Positions 1-5,162 of a DNA stretch of 6,485 bases are shown here, in pieces (within the stretch, counting starts at the first letter, position 1; each line of letters starts with the position of its first letter). The DNA comes from Candidatus Hydrogenedentota bacterium (GTDB lineage: Bacteria > Hydrogenedentota > Hydrogenedentia > Hydrogenedentales > GCA-2746185). The translations under genes and the position numbers were made by a program. The notes under the pieces were generated by a model that had not been told where the DNA came from, ran no database searches, and saw only the letters and a program-made list of their open reading frames with translations. The stretch spans positions 1 through 6,485 of the forward strand of contig JASJYE010000148.1 of the NCBI GenBank assembly GCA_030123645.1, in the 5' to 3' direction.

Positions 1-2
1 CG

Positions 3-413
3 CACTTCATCGAAGTCGTCATGGACAACCGCGACGGCGGCGCCTACCTCGCCGTCGCCTCCATCCTGCACGCCTTCGACATCGACCTGGACGAAAGCCA
101 GACCGACATCTCACTCAGTTCACTCAAATTCGTCACCAAAGCGCGCATGTATGTCGACCTCACGCCAAGCGATCTCCTTCTGTGTCGCCTGGCCATCGAG
201 ATCCGGCCTGACGCCGTGAACCGGCTCGGCGTAATCAATCTCAAAGTCGGCATCGACGAACTCATGACCGAATGGGGCGAGACCCTTTCAAACGAGCACG
301 GGCTCACGCTCGAGGGGAAAAGCGAGTGGAACGACAACGTGATACTCTTCAATTACAGGCTGAAAGGCGCCGGCAAGGCCCTTCAACTCGCCCTAAACGG
401 CGATCTCTTTTGA
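3..413 (+). CDS. Unrecognised protein, C-terminal part (5' end outside window)
   Basis: I do not recognise this protein. The reading frame is open from the first complete codon of the window to a TGA at 411-413, giving about 136 visible residues. An ATG exists at 21, but no Shine-Dalgarno sequence precedes it and the frame continues upstream through H-F-I-E-V-V, so the true start is probably to the left of the window. The visible part is soluble-looking, mixed alpha/beta in appearance and rich in Asp/Glu. It has no signal peptide, membrane segment, cysteine cluster or nucleotide-binding loop. Local features are a leucine-rich stretch around S-D-L-L-L-C-R-L, an I-N-L-K-V-G-I-D-E-L segment, and a C-terminus ending N-G-D-L-F. 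Codon use is GC-rich like the neighbouring genes, which supports it being real. It converges on recR with only 3 bp between the two stop codons and no visible terminator. No function is proposed. Confidence 0.6.
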   Translation, partial: HFIEVVMDNRDGGAYLAVASILHAFDIDLDESQTDISLSSLKFVTKARMYVDLTPSDLLLCRLAIEIRPDAVNRLGVINLKVGIDELMTEWGETLSNEHGLTLEGKSEWNDNVILFNYRLKGAGKALQLALNGDLF

Positions 414-416
414 GAA

Positions 417-1016
417 CTACATGGTCTTCCGGCCTTCGAGCGCATGCGCAAGCGTCACGTCGTCCGAAAACTCCAGCCCCCCGCCCATCGGCACCCCATG
501 GGCGATCCGCGTCACCTTGACACCGTCCGCGCCGATCTGACGAAGCAGATACATCGCCGTAGCTTCACCCTCCGCCGTCGTGTTCGTCGCCGCGATCACT
601 TCAGTCACCGATGCGTCCTCCAAACGACGAAACAACCGGTCCAATTCGAGTTCCTCCGGGCCAATCCCTTCAAGCGGATTCAGCGCGCCATGGAGGACAT
701 GGTACACGCCCCGGAATGTGCCCCCTTTTTCGATCGCCATCGCCCCCGAGGGCTGTTCGACGACACAAATGACGCTGTGGTCACGGCGCTCATCGCTGCA
801 AACTGCGCACGGGTCGCTCTCAGTGAGGTCTCTGCAGACGGAGCACTTCGCGATGCGCGCCCGCGCCTCTCGCACGGCCTCACTCAAGAGCACCGCGTCC
901 TCATTCGGCGCGCTCAGCAAGTGCAGGGCAAAGCGCTCCGCCGTTCGCTTGCCCACGCCTGGAAGCCGCCGAAACGCCTCGACGAGCCGCTCCACCGCGG
1001 GTGAATCAAGTAGCAT
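417..1016 (-). CDS. recR: Recombination mediator protein RecR
   Basis: RecR acts with RecO (and RecF) to load RecA on single-stranded DNA at gaps during recombinational repair, in the cytoplasm. The 199-residue length is normal for the family. In order: an N-terminal helix-hairpin-helix DNA-binding motif R-L-P-G-V-G-K-R-T-A-E-R (about residues 17-28); a four-cysteine zinc finger (C58, C61, C70, C73); a Toprim domain starting near residue 82 (V-I-C-V-V-E) and including N-T-T-A-E-G-E-A-T-A; and the C-terminal R-I-A-H-G-V-P-M-G-G-G-L-E-F block typical of RecR. The ATG start lies inside the end of def (11-bp overlap). A GGAGGT lies 14 nt upstream inside def, a rather long spacing, so translation is probably coupled to def. 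recR more often sits beside dnaX and ybaB, so the def/dnaA partnership is unusual. Confidence 0.97.
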   Translation of the reverse strand: MLLDSPAVERLVEAFRRLPGVGKRTAERFALHLLSAPNEDAVLLSEAVREARARIAKCSVCRDLTESDPCAVCSDERRDHSVICVVEQPSGAMAIEKGGTFRGVYHVLHGALNPLEGIGPEELELDRLFRRLEDASVTEVIAATNTTAEGEATAMYLLRQIGADGVKVTRIAHGVPMGGGLEFSDDVTLAHALEGRKTM

Positions 1017-1533
1017 GCTTGGCTTCCGTCACCTCCGCCAAGAGCTGCTCGCGGACCTGTGCCCATTCCTGAAGTATTTCCTGGCGAGTTATGATGTCGA
1101 GGCGCTCAGGGAACAAAATTCCGTCGAGATGGTCGCATTCATGCTGGATAATGCGCGCGAGAAAGTCGAGCGCCTCCATCTCGAATTCCTCTCCCAAAGC
1201 ATCCTTCGCGCGGACCTTAAGACGCGTCGCCCGCGGGACCTGCGCATAGACCCGCGGCATGCTCAGGCAGCCCTCTTCCGCCTCTTCGCCCCCCTCCTGC
1301 TCGAGGATTTCGGGGTTGATGAAACACCTCGGCTCCCCCTCGGGTTCCTGGAGCACAAACACACGCTTGGACACACCCACCTGCGGCGCCGCAAGACCAA
1401 CGCCTTCGTAGGCGCGCATCGTGTCGAACAAATCCTCGACCAGCCGTTCAAGCTTCGCGCCAAAGCTCGCCACCGGCTTCGCCTTCACCGCTAAAGGCTC
1501 ATCCGGATAATATAGGATTCTCTTAACCGCCAT
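1006..1533 (-). CDS. def: Peptide deformylase
   Basis: Peptide deformylase removes the formyl group from the N-terminal formyl-methionine of new proteins; it is a cytoplasmic metalloenzyme, usually with Fe2+ or Zn2+. All three family motifs are intact: G-V-G-L-A-A-P-Q (residues 44-51), E-G-C-L-S (87-91, metal ligand C89) and H-E-C-D-H (131-135, metal ligands H131 and H135, catalytic E132). I chose the ATG at 1533 (175 residues) over the one at 1566. The protein then begins M-A-V-K-R-I-L-Y-Y-P-D-E-P-L, where the family normally starts, and a GAGGAG sits 8 nt upstream. The 11 extra residues of the longer form look unrelated. The C-terminus (from about residue 150) is a charged helix. It lies 77 bp downstream of dnaA and overlaps recR by 11 bp. 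The usual partner fmt (Met-tRNA formyltransferase) is not visible in this window. Confidence 0.96.
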   Translation of the reverse strand: MAVKRILYYPDEPLAVKAKPVASFGAKLERLVEDLFDTMRAYEGVGLAAPQVGVSKRVFVLQEPEGEPRCFINPEILEQEGGEEAEEGCLSMPRVYAQVPRATRLKVRAKDALGEEFEMEALDFLARIIQHECDHLDGILFPERLDIITRQEILQEWAQVREQLLAEVTEAKHAT

Positions 1534-1541
1534 CGTGCGTG

Positions 1542-1547
1542 CTCCTC
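1542..1547 (-). promoter_or_regulatory. Shine-Dalgarno of def (decides start at 1533)
   Basis: The minus strand reads GAGGAG followed by an 8-nt spacer and then the ATG at 1533. This supports the shorter def start over the upstream in-frame ATG at 1566, because this site would lie inside the coding sequence of the longer form. Confidence 0.75.
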
Positions 1548-1610
1548 GATACATTGATCGTAGCACAGCACGGCTGCAGACTCAAAGACTCCCGGCCACC
1601 AAGGCGGAAC

Positions 1611-2996
1611 CTATTCGCGTATTATCTTATCGAGCCGGTTAACGATTTGGCGTGTCGACTCAGATCGCTCTATCTCATTGGAAATCTTCTGGCAAGCGTA
1701 CAGAACCGTCGTGTGGTCCTTCCCGCCGAAGGCCTCGCCGATCTCGTTCAAGGTCATACTCGGCACCAGCTTCTTGCACAGATGCATCGCGATCTGACGC
1801 GGATATGCCACTTGCCGTTGCCGGCTGCGTCCGCGCAAATCGGAAATTCGCAAATCAAACTGCTCAGCCACTGCGCGCTGCACGCCCTCGAATGTAATCG
1901 GCTTAAGCTTCGCGCTACCCACCAGGTCGCGCAACACCTGCTCCACAAGGGGGGCATCGATCGTCTGCTTCGTCAACCGGCCGTAGGCCAACACCGTCAC
2001 TAGCGCCCCTTCCAACTCCCGGATATTGTTCGTCACGCAGGTCGCGATATACCGGATCACTTCAGGATCCAGCGCGATATTCTCCTCCGCCGCCTTATTC
2101 TGGAGAATTGCCATCCGGGTCTCAAAATCAGGCGGCTGAATGTCCGTCACAAGCCCCCACTCGAAGCGCGAAACGAGACGGTCCTCCAGATCCTGAATCT
2201 CCTTCGGCCCCCGGTCGCTCGACAACACAATCTGCTTGTGCATGTCGAAAAGCTCATTGAAGGTGTGGAAGAACTCCTCCTGCGTCGCCTCTTTACCCGC
2301 AATGAAATGGATGTCGTCGATCAGCAACACATCCACCTTGCGGTACTTCGCCCTAAATTTCTGTGTCGCCTTCTTTGCAATGCTTTCGATCAGCTGGTTC
2401 GTAAACAACTCCGAAGTGATGAAAGCAACGTTCAGGTCACCGTCCCGCTCCATGAGCTCCTGCCCAATAGCCTGCATCAAGTGCGTCTTGCCGAGGCCCG
2501 TGTGCCCGTAGATAAACAGCGGGTTATACGCCCGGGCAGGCGACTCGACGACCGCCTTGGCCGCCGCATGCGCAAATCGGTTCCCCGCTCCGATAACGAA
2601 GCGATCGAAGGAATACCGGCGGTTAAACCCGTGACGCTTCAACTTGAATCGGAGAGCCCTACGTTTCGACTCCAGCGCCGTATCCCGAATGCGTTCCGGA
2701 GAGGCCGGCGGAAGCGGCGGAACCGAATCCGGCGCACCGGCCAGTTCGCTCGCCGGGACGAATTGGACCTCCTTAAATTCCGGAATTACTTCGCGAAGCG
2801 ACGCGCTGATCGCTTCCAAGTAATGGTCGCGCAGCCAATTTGCAAAAAACTGGCTCGGCACCTCCACCACAAGGCTACCGTTCTCGAACGATTCGAATCG
2901 CGTCTTTGAGAACCAGTTGTCATAACTGTGATCGTCCAAAACCTTCTTAAGTTGCCCCCGGGCGAGCACCCACGGGTCCATATTTTCCGATGTCAT
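1611..2996 (-). CDS. dnaA: Chromosomal replication initiator protein DnaA
   Basis: DnaA is the AAA+ ATPase that binds DnaA boxes at oriC, melts the origin and helps load the replicative helicase. The 461-residue length is normal. Domain I (about 1-75) includes W-L-R-D-H-Y. A proline-rich linker, domain II, follows (about 80-105). Domain III has Walker A G-H-T-G-L-G-K-T (164-171), Walker B V-L-L-I-D-D-I-H (223-230) and the arginine-finger region R-L-V-S-R-F-E-W-G-L (273-282). Domain IV holds R-G-R-S-R-Q-R-Q-V-A-Y-P-R-Q-I-A-M and the signature G-G-K-D-H-T-T-V (424-431), which bind the DnaA box. I chose the ATG at 2996: a GGAGA ends 4 nt upstream and the protein begins just before domain I. An ATG at 3068 would add 24 unrelated residues. 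dnaN is not downstream; def and recR follow instead. No canonical DnaA box was found by eye upstream. Confidence 0.98.
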   Translation of the reverse strand: MTSENMDPWVLARGQLKKVLDDHSYDNWFSKTRFESFENGSLVVEVPSQFFANWLRDHYLEAISASLREVIPEFKEVQFVPASELAGAPDSVPPLPPASPERIRDTALESKRRALRFKLKRHGFNRRYSFDRFVIGAGNRFAHAAAKAVVESPARAYNPLFIYGHTGLGKTHLMQAIGQELMERDGDLNVAFITSELFTNQLIESIAKKATQKFRAKYRKVDVLLIDDIHFIAGKEATQEEFFHTFNELFDMHKQIVLSSDRGPKEIQDLEDRLVSRFEWGLVTDIQPPDFETRMAILQNKAAEENIALDPEVIRYIATCVTNNIRELEGALVTVLAYGRLTKQTIDAPLVEQVLRDLVGSAKLKPITFEGVQRAVAEQFDLRISDLRGRSRQRQVAYPRQIAMHLCKKLVPSMTLNEIGEAFGGKDHTTVLYACQKISNEIERSESTRQIVNRLDKIIRE

Positions 2997-3000
2997 GGCA

Positions 3001-3005
3001 TCTCC
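3001..3005 (-). promoter_or_regulatory. Shine-Dalgarno of dnaA (decides start at 2996)
   Basis: The minus strand reads GGAGA, then TGCC, then the ATG at 2996. This spacing favours the 461-residue DnaA over a version starting at 3068. Confidence 0.7.
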
Positions 3006-3127
3006 GGTCCGTTGAAAATCAGCCACTGGAACAATCCAGCCGACGCGGCCCCTCCCGCAATCCTGCATCGTTCCGAGTTTGATCTCTTATCGATGAGTTC
3101 CAAAAAATAAATGCAAAAGTAGAAATC

Positions 3128-3154
3128 AAAAAAACGCTTTATCGCCTAACGTTT
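3128..3154 (-). terminator. Possible weak intrinsic terminator between mazG-like gene and dnaA
   Basis: On the minus strand AAACG (3154-3150) can pair with CGTTT (3136-3132); the stem can be lengthened by two A-T pairs if one G is bulged. The right arm runs directly into a run of seven T (3134-3128). The stem is short and AT-rich and the loop long, so termination would be weak. If real, it would end mazG-like transcripts about 170 bp past the stop codon and leave dnaA to its own promoter. It could also be just part of the AT-rich tract. Confidence 0.25.
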
Positions 3155-3324
3155 GCAGCCCGGATAGTCCCGTCCCCTCACCTCCTTTCGGTTTAGTCTT
3201 ATGTGCGCAACCAAGGTCGCGGGAGATACGCAGGCGCATACGTCAACGGCCCACATGAGACCACACCCACCGGTCACCACCACCTCTTTCTACCTAAGCA
3301 CCCAAACGAGTGCATCAGCGCGCG

Positions 3325-3720
3325 TCATGCCACGCCCGACCCGCCAGTTGTCCGGCACTCCCTTTTCACCTGCTCCCAAATCTCATCCAACTCTTCAAGC
3401 GAGCAATCCTGAATTGCGCGTCCCTGCTCTTCCAATCTCGCCTTCACGCACTGAATCCTCGCTTCGAAACGCCGCCCCGCGGCCTCTAGCTCTTCAGAGG
3501 GACAAGCCTCGAGAAACCGAGAAAGGTTCACCACAGAGAACATCAAATCGCCCAATTCGCAGCGAACCTGCGCAGCATCCCCGGCCTCGACCGCCTCGGC
3601 AAGCTCGACGATCTCCTCATCTAACTTCTCGAAAACGCCCGAAATATGGGGCCAATCGAAGCCCACGCGCGCTGCTTGCTCTTGAAGCGCACGGGTTTTC
3701 GCAAGCAAATCATCGGCCAT
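3325..3720 (-). CDS. MazG-like nucleotide pyrophosphohydrolase, single C-terminal-type domain
   Basis: This 131-residue protein matches the C-terminal catalytic half of MazG, a Mg2+-dependent all-alpha enzyme that hydrolyses nucleoside triphosphates to monophosphates and pyrophosphate. Visible hallmarks are L-Q-E-Q-A-A-R-V-G-F-D-W-P (12-24), the metal-binding E-E-I-V-E (35-39) with E55-x-x-D58 in C-E-L-G-D-L, the F-S-V-V-N-L-S-R helix, R-R-F-E-A-R (83-88), and E-E-L-D-E-I-W (109-115). Classical two-domain MazG is about twice as long; the N-terminal half with its C-P-W-D motif is absent. I read upstream in the gene's own frame and scanned the others and saw no remnant of it; a TGA lies four codons before the ATG. 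No Shine-Dalgarno is visible before the start at 3720, so initiation may be weak or leaderless. It is on the same strand as dnaA but about 330 bp upstream. The exact substrate cannot be told. Confidence 0.85.
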   Translation of the reverse strand: MADDLLAKTRALQEQAARVGFDWPHISGVFEKLDEEIVELAEAVEAGDAAQVRCELGDLMFSVVNLSRFLEACPSEELEAAGRRFEARIQCVKARLEEQGRAIQDCSLEELDEIWEQVKRECRTTGGSGVA

Positions 3721-4157
3721 CGAGTCATGTCAGGCGCCCACCGCCATCCCCGAGCGCCCCAATCTCCCGCTGCTCGAAAAGATGACCTCCGGACACACCT
3801 CTCCTCGCATGCAATTTCGCAATACCACTAGAAAGAGTTTCGAGGAAGCGCGATCTTTTCCTGCCCTTCGCGCCATGAACCGCTCAAGTTGATACCTTGA
3901 AGTTCATCTCGAAACGATTGGCCGAGTATAACACCGAGTGCGCCGTTGCGCAAGCATAAAATGCAACCGCCGGACGGCTAGGATAAGGGATTTTCCTTAA
4001 ACGAGTTGTGACGTTTTGGAATTAGTATTCGCGATCGTTTATTCTTCTATCAACGAGAAATGCCGGGCAAGAAACGACGAAACTCGGGCGCGGCGCGCCC
4101 GCCGGGGACCATGTTGAATCGATCGCCCCGCCACTATTCCTAATTTCGTATCATACT
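3721..4157. other. Divergent intergenic region between mazG-like gene and pdxA
   Basis: These 437 bp separate two genes read away from each other, so promoters for both should lie here. No RNA gene or convincing protein gene is visible. Features seen: an inverted repeat TAAGG-6 nt-CCTTA at 3984-3999; a weak sigma-70-like pair TTGGAA (4016-4021)-18 bp-TATTCT (4040-4045) reading toward pdxA, each hexamer matching 4 of 6 consensus bases; a GC palindrome at 4085-4101; and a 10-codon ORF at 4111-4143 ending 14 nt before pdxA. The stretch around 3985-4060 is more AT-rich than its surroundings. No canonical DnaA box was found by eye. The promoter call is low confidence. Confidence 0.4.
4085..4101. 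repeat. GC-rich perfect inverted repeat upstream of pdxA
   Basis: CGGGCGCG and CGCGCCCG are exact reverse complements separated by a single G. In RNA this could fold as a 6-bp GC stem with a 5-nt loop. No T-run follows, so it is not an intrinsic terminator. It sits 57 bp before the pdxA ATG, where it could be a protein-binding site or a leader hairpin. In GC-rich DNA such palindromes also arise by chance. Confidence 0.5.
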
Positions 4158-5162
4158 ATGAAACCAACTTTAGCTTTAACCATGGGCGATGTAAACGGCA
4201 TCGGCCCCGAGATCATTGCAAAGGCACTCGCCGATCCGAGTGTAATGCAAATCTGTTCACCGGTCGTGTTCGGCAGCGCGAAGATCTACGCCGCCGCGAG
4301 AGCAAAGGTACACGGCGCGCCAGAACCCTTCATCGTGAGCACGCTGGAGGATCTGAAGTCCGCCCCGCCGCAATCCCTTCCCTTCCTCGAGTGTCACGTC
4401 GATGAGCCGGATTACCGTCCAGGCAAACTCAGCGCGCACGCGGGCCGGTGCGCGATGCAATGGCTTGAAGAAGCCGTCCGTAGCGCGATGGATGGAAGCA
4501 TCGATGGGATCGTCACCTGTCCTATCAACAAAGAAGGAATTCACGCGGCCGGTTACGAAGTTCACGGACACACCGACTTCATTGCAAATATGACAGGCGC
4601 GAGTTCCTATCGCATGTGCCTGTTTACGAGCACTCTTCGAATCATCCACCTATCGGATCATCTGCCGCTGAAGGACGCATTGAGCCTAGTGCGCCAAGAC
4701 CGCATCGCTGAAACAATCCATATGGCTCACGATCTTCTCGTCCGTCTGAAAACCCCCCGCAAGCGCATCGCCGTCGCCGGACTCAACCCGCACGCGGGCG
4801 AAGCCGGTGCATTCGGAGACGAAGAGCGGACTGAGATTTCTCCCGCCGTGGCTTACTGCAAAGGCCAACACATCGATTGTGAGGGGCCCATCTCACCGGA
4901 TACCGTGTACAGGCAGGCGCTGGACGGCGAATTCGACGCCGTGATTGCCATGTACCACGACCAAGGCCATATTCCCCTAAAACTGGTCGCCATGGACGAA
5001 GGCGTCAATGTGACTCTCGGCATTCCCATCGTCCGCACCTCAGTGGATCACGGCACCGCCTACGACATTGCAGGGCGAAACATGGCCCGGGAGAACAGTC
5101 TGCACGCCGCCCTACTACTCGCCGCGCAACTGGTTAGCTTGCGGCCCGGAGTCGCGCCATGA
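4158..5162 (+). CDS. pdxA: 4-hydroxythreonine-4-phosphate dehydrogenase (PdxA family)
   Basis: PdxA oxidises 4-phosphohydroxy-L-threonine with NAD(P)+, giving 3-amino-2-oxopropyl phosphate after decarboxylation. PdxJ uses this to make pyridoxine 5'-phosphate in the DXP-dependent vitamin B6 pathway. The 334 residues are full length. Motifs: T-M-G-D-V-N-G-I-G-P-E (8-18), C-P-I-N-K-E (121-126), substrate-binding G-H-T-D-F (137-141), and the three metal-ligand histidines H168 (S-D-H-L-P-L), H212 (N-P-H-A-G-E) and H267 (M-Y-H-D-Q-G-H). The C-terminal block G-I-P-I-V-R-T-S-V-D-H-G-T-A-Y-D is also complete. The start at 4158 gives the usual N-terminus, but no Shine-Dalgarno precedes it. The family includes PdxA2, a 4-phospho-threonate dehydrogenase of sugar-acid breakdown; no dtnK-like kinase is in this window, so PdxA is preferred without certainty. 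Its stop overlaps the next gene (ATGA). Confidence 0.93.
   Translation: MKPTLALTMGDVNGIGPEIIAKALADPSVMQICSPVVFGSAKIYAAARAKVHGAPEPFIVSTLEDLKSAPPQSLPFLECHVDEPDYRPGKLSAHAGRCAMQWLEEAVRSAMDGSIDGIVTCPINKEGIHAAGYEVHGHTDFIANMTGASSYRMCLFTSTLRIIHLSDHLPLKDALSLVRQDRIAETIHMAHDLLVRLKTPRKRIAVAGLNPHAGEAGAFGDEERTEISPAVAYCKGQHIDCEGPISPDTVYRQALDGEFDAVIAMYHDQGHIPLKLVAMDEGVNVTLGIPIVRTSVDHGTAYDIAGRNMARENSLHAALLLAAQLVSLRPGVAP
5148..5151 (+). promoter_or_regulatory. Shine-Dalgarno of the propeller gene, inside pdxA
   Basis: GGAG lies 7 nt before the ATG at 5159, within the last codons of pdxA. It supports this start and, with the ATGA overlap, suggests coupled translation. Confidence 0.65.

Larger units (their letters stand above)
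2997..3324. other. Intergenic region upstream of dnaA with AT-rich tract
   Basis: This stretch of about 330 bp between the mazG-like stop and dnaA holds no convincing gene. Its main feature is an AT-rich tract at 3101-3140 (31 of 40 bases A or T), with A-runs at 3102-3107 and 3128-3134 in an otherwise GC-rich window. The dnaA promoter and leader should lie here; I could not find a good -35/-10 pair of sigma-70 type reading toward dnaA. TTATCGATG (3088-3096) and TTATCGCCT (3139-3147) each differ from the DnaA-box consensus at three positions and are not called. At 3178-3189 the minus strand carries GAAAGGAGGTGA, a perfect Shine-Dalgarno-type sequence without a start codon at a suitable distance. 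The part from 3200 to 3324 shows nothing recognisable. Confidence 0.5.

Noticed and set aside
1143..1151. TTATCCAGC on the minus strand, near DnaA-box consensus
   Set aside because: It lies inside def, is isolated and has two mismatches.
580..1494. Plus-strand ORF of 304 codons opposite recR and def
   Set aside because: It runs antisense through two well-conserved genes with intact motifs, and its Arg/Ser-rich product matches nothing known to me.
1534..1566. Longer peptide deformylase starting at 1566
   Set aside because: The extra 11 residues are not family-like, and the GAGGAG site for the 1533 start would be inside the gene.
2238..2909. Plus-strand ORF of 223 codons opposite dnaA
   Set aside because: It is an antisense frame of dnaA, whose AAA+ and DNA-binding motifs are intact on the minus strand.
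2997..3068. Longer DnaA starting at the ATG at 3068
   Set aside because: The 24 added residues do not resemble DnaA domain I, and a well-spaced GGAGA precedes the ATG at 2996.
3088..3147. DnaA-box-like TTATCGATG and TTATCGCCT
   Set aside because: Each differs from the TTATCCACA consensus at three of nine positions, so they are not better than chance.
3170..3200. Possible 3' end of a 16S rRNA gene
   Set aside because: Only the 12-base anti-Shine-Dalgarno core matches; upstream bases do not form the conserved final 16S helix.
3146..3256. 36-codon minus-strand ORF between mazG-like and dnaA
   Set aside because: No good ribosome binding site before its ATG and no resemblance to known small proteins such as ribosomal protein L34, which can occur near dnaA.
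3201..3785. Plus-strand ORF of 194 codons opposite the mazG-like gene
   Set aside because: Its product is a Pro/Ser/Arg-rich low-complexity string typical of an antisense frame, and it covers the clearly recognisable MazG domain on the other strand.
3730..3810. 26-codon minus-strand ORF in frame just before mazG-like, separated by one TGA
   Set aside because: Read through the stop it does not resemble the MazG N-terminal domain and has no Shine-Dalgarno at its ATG; probably chance.
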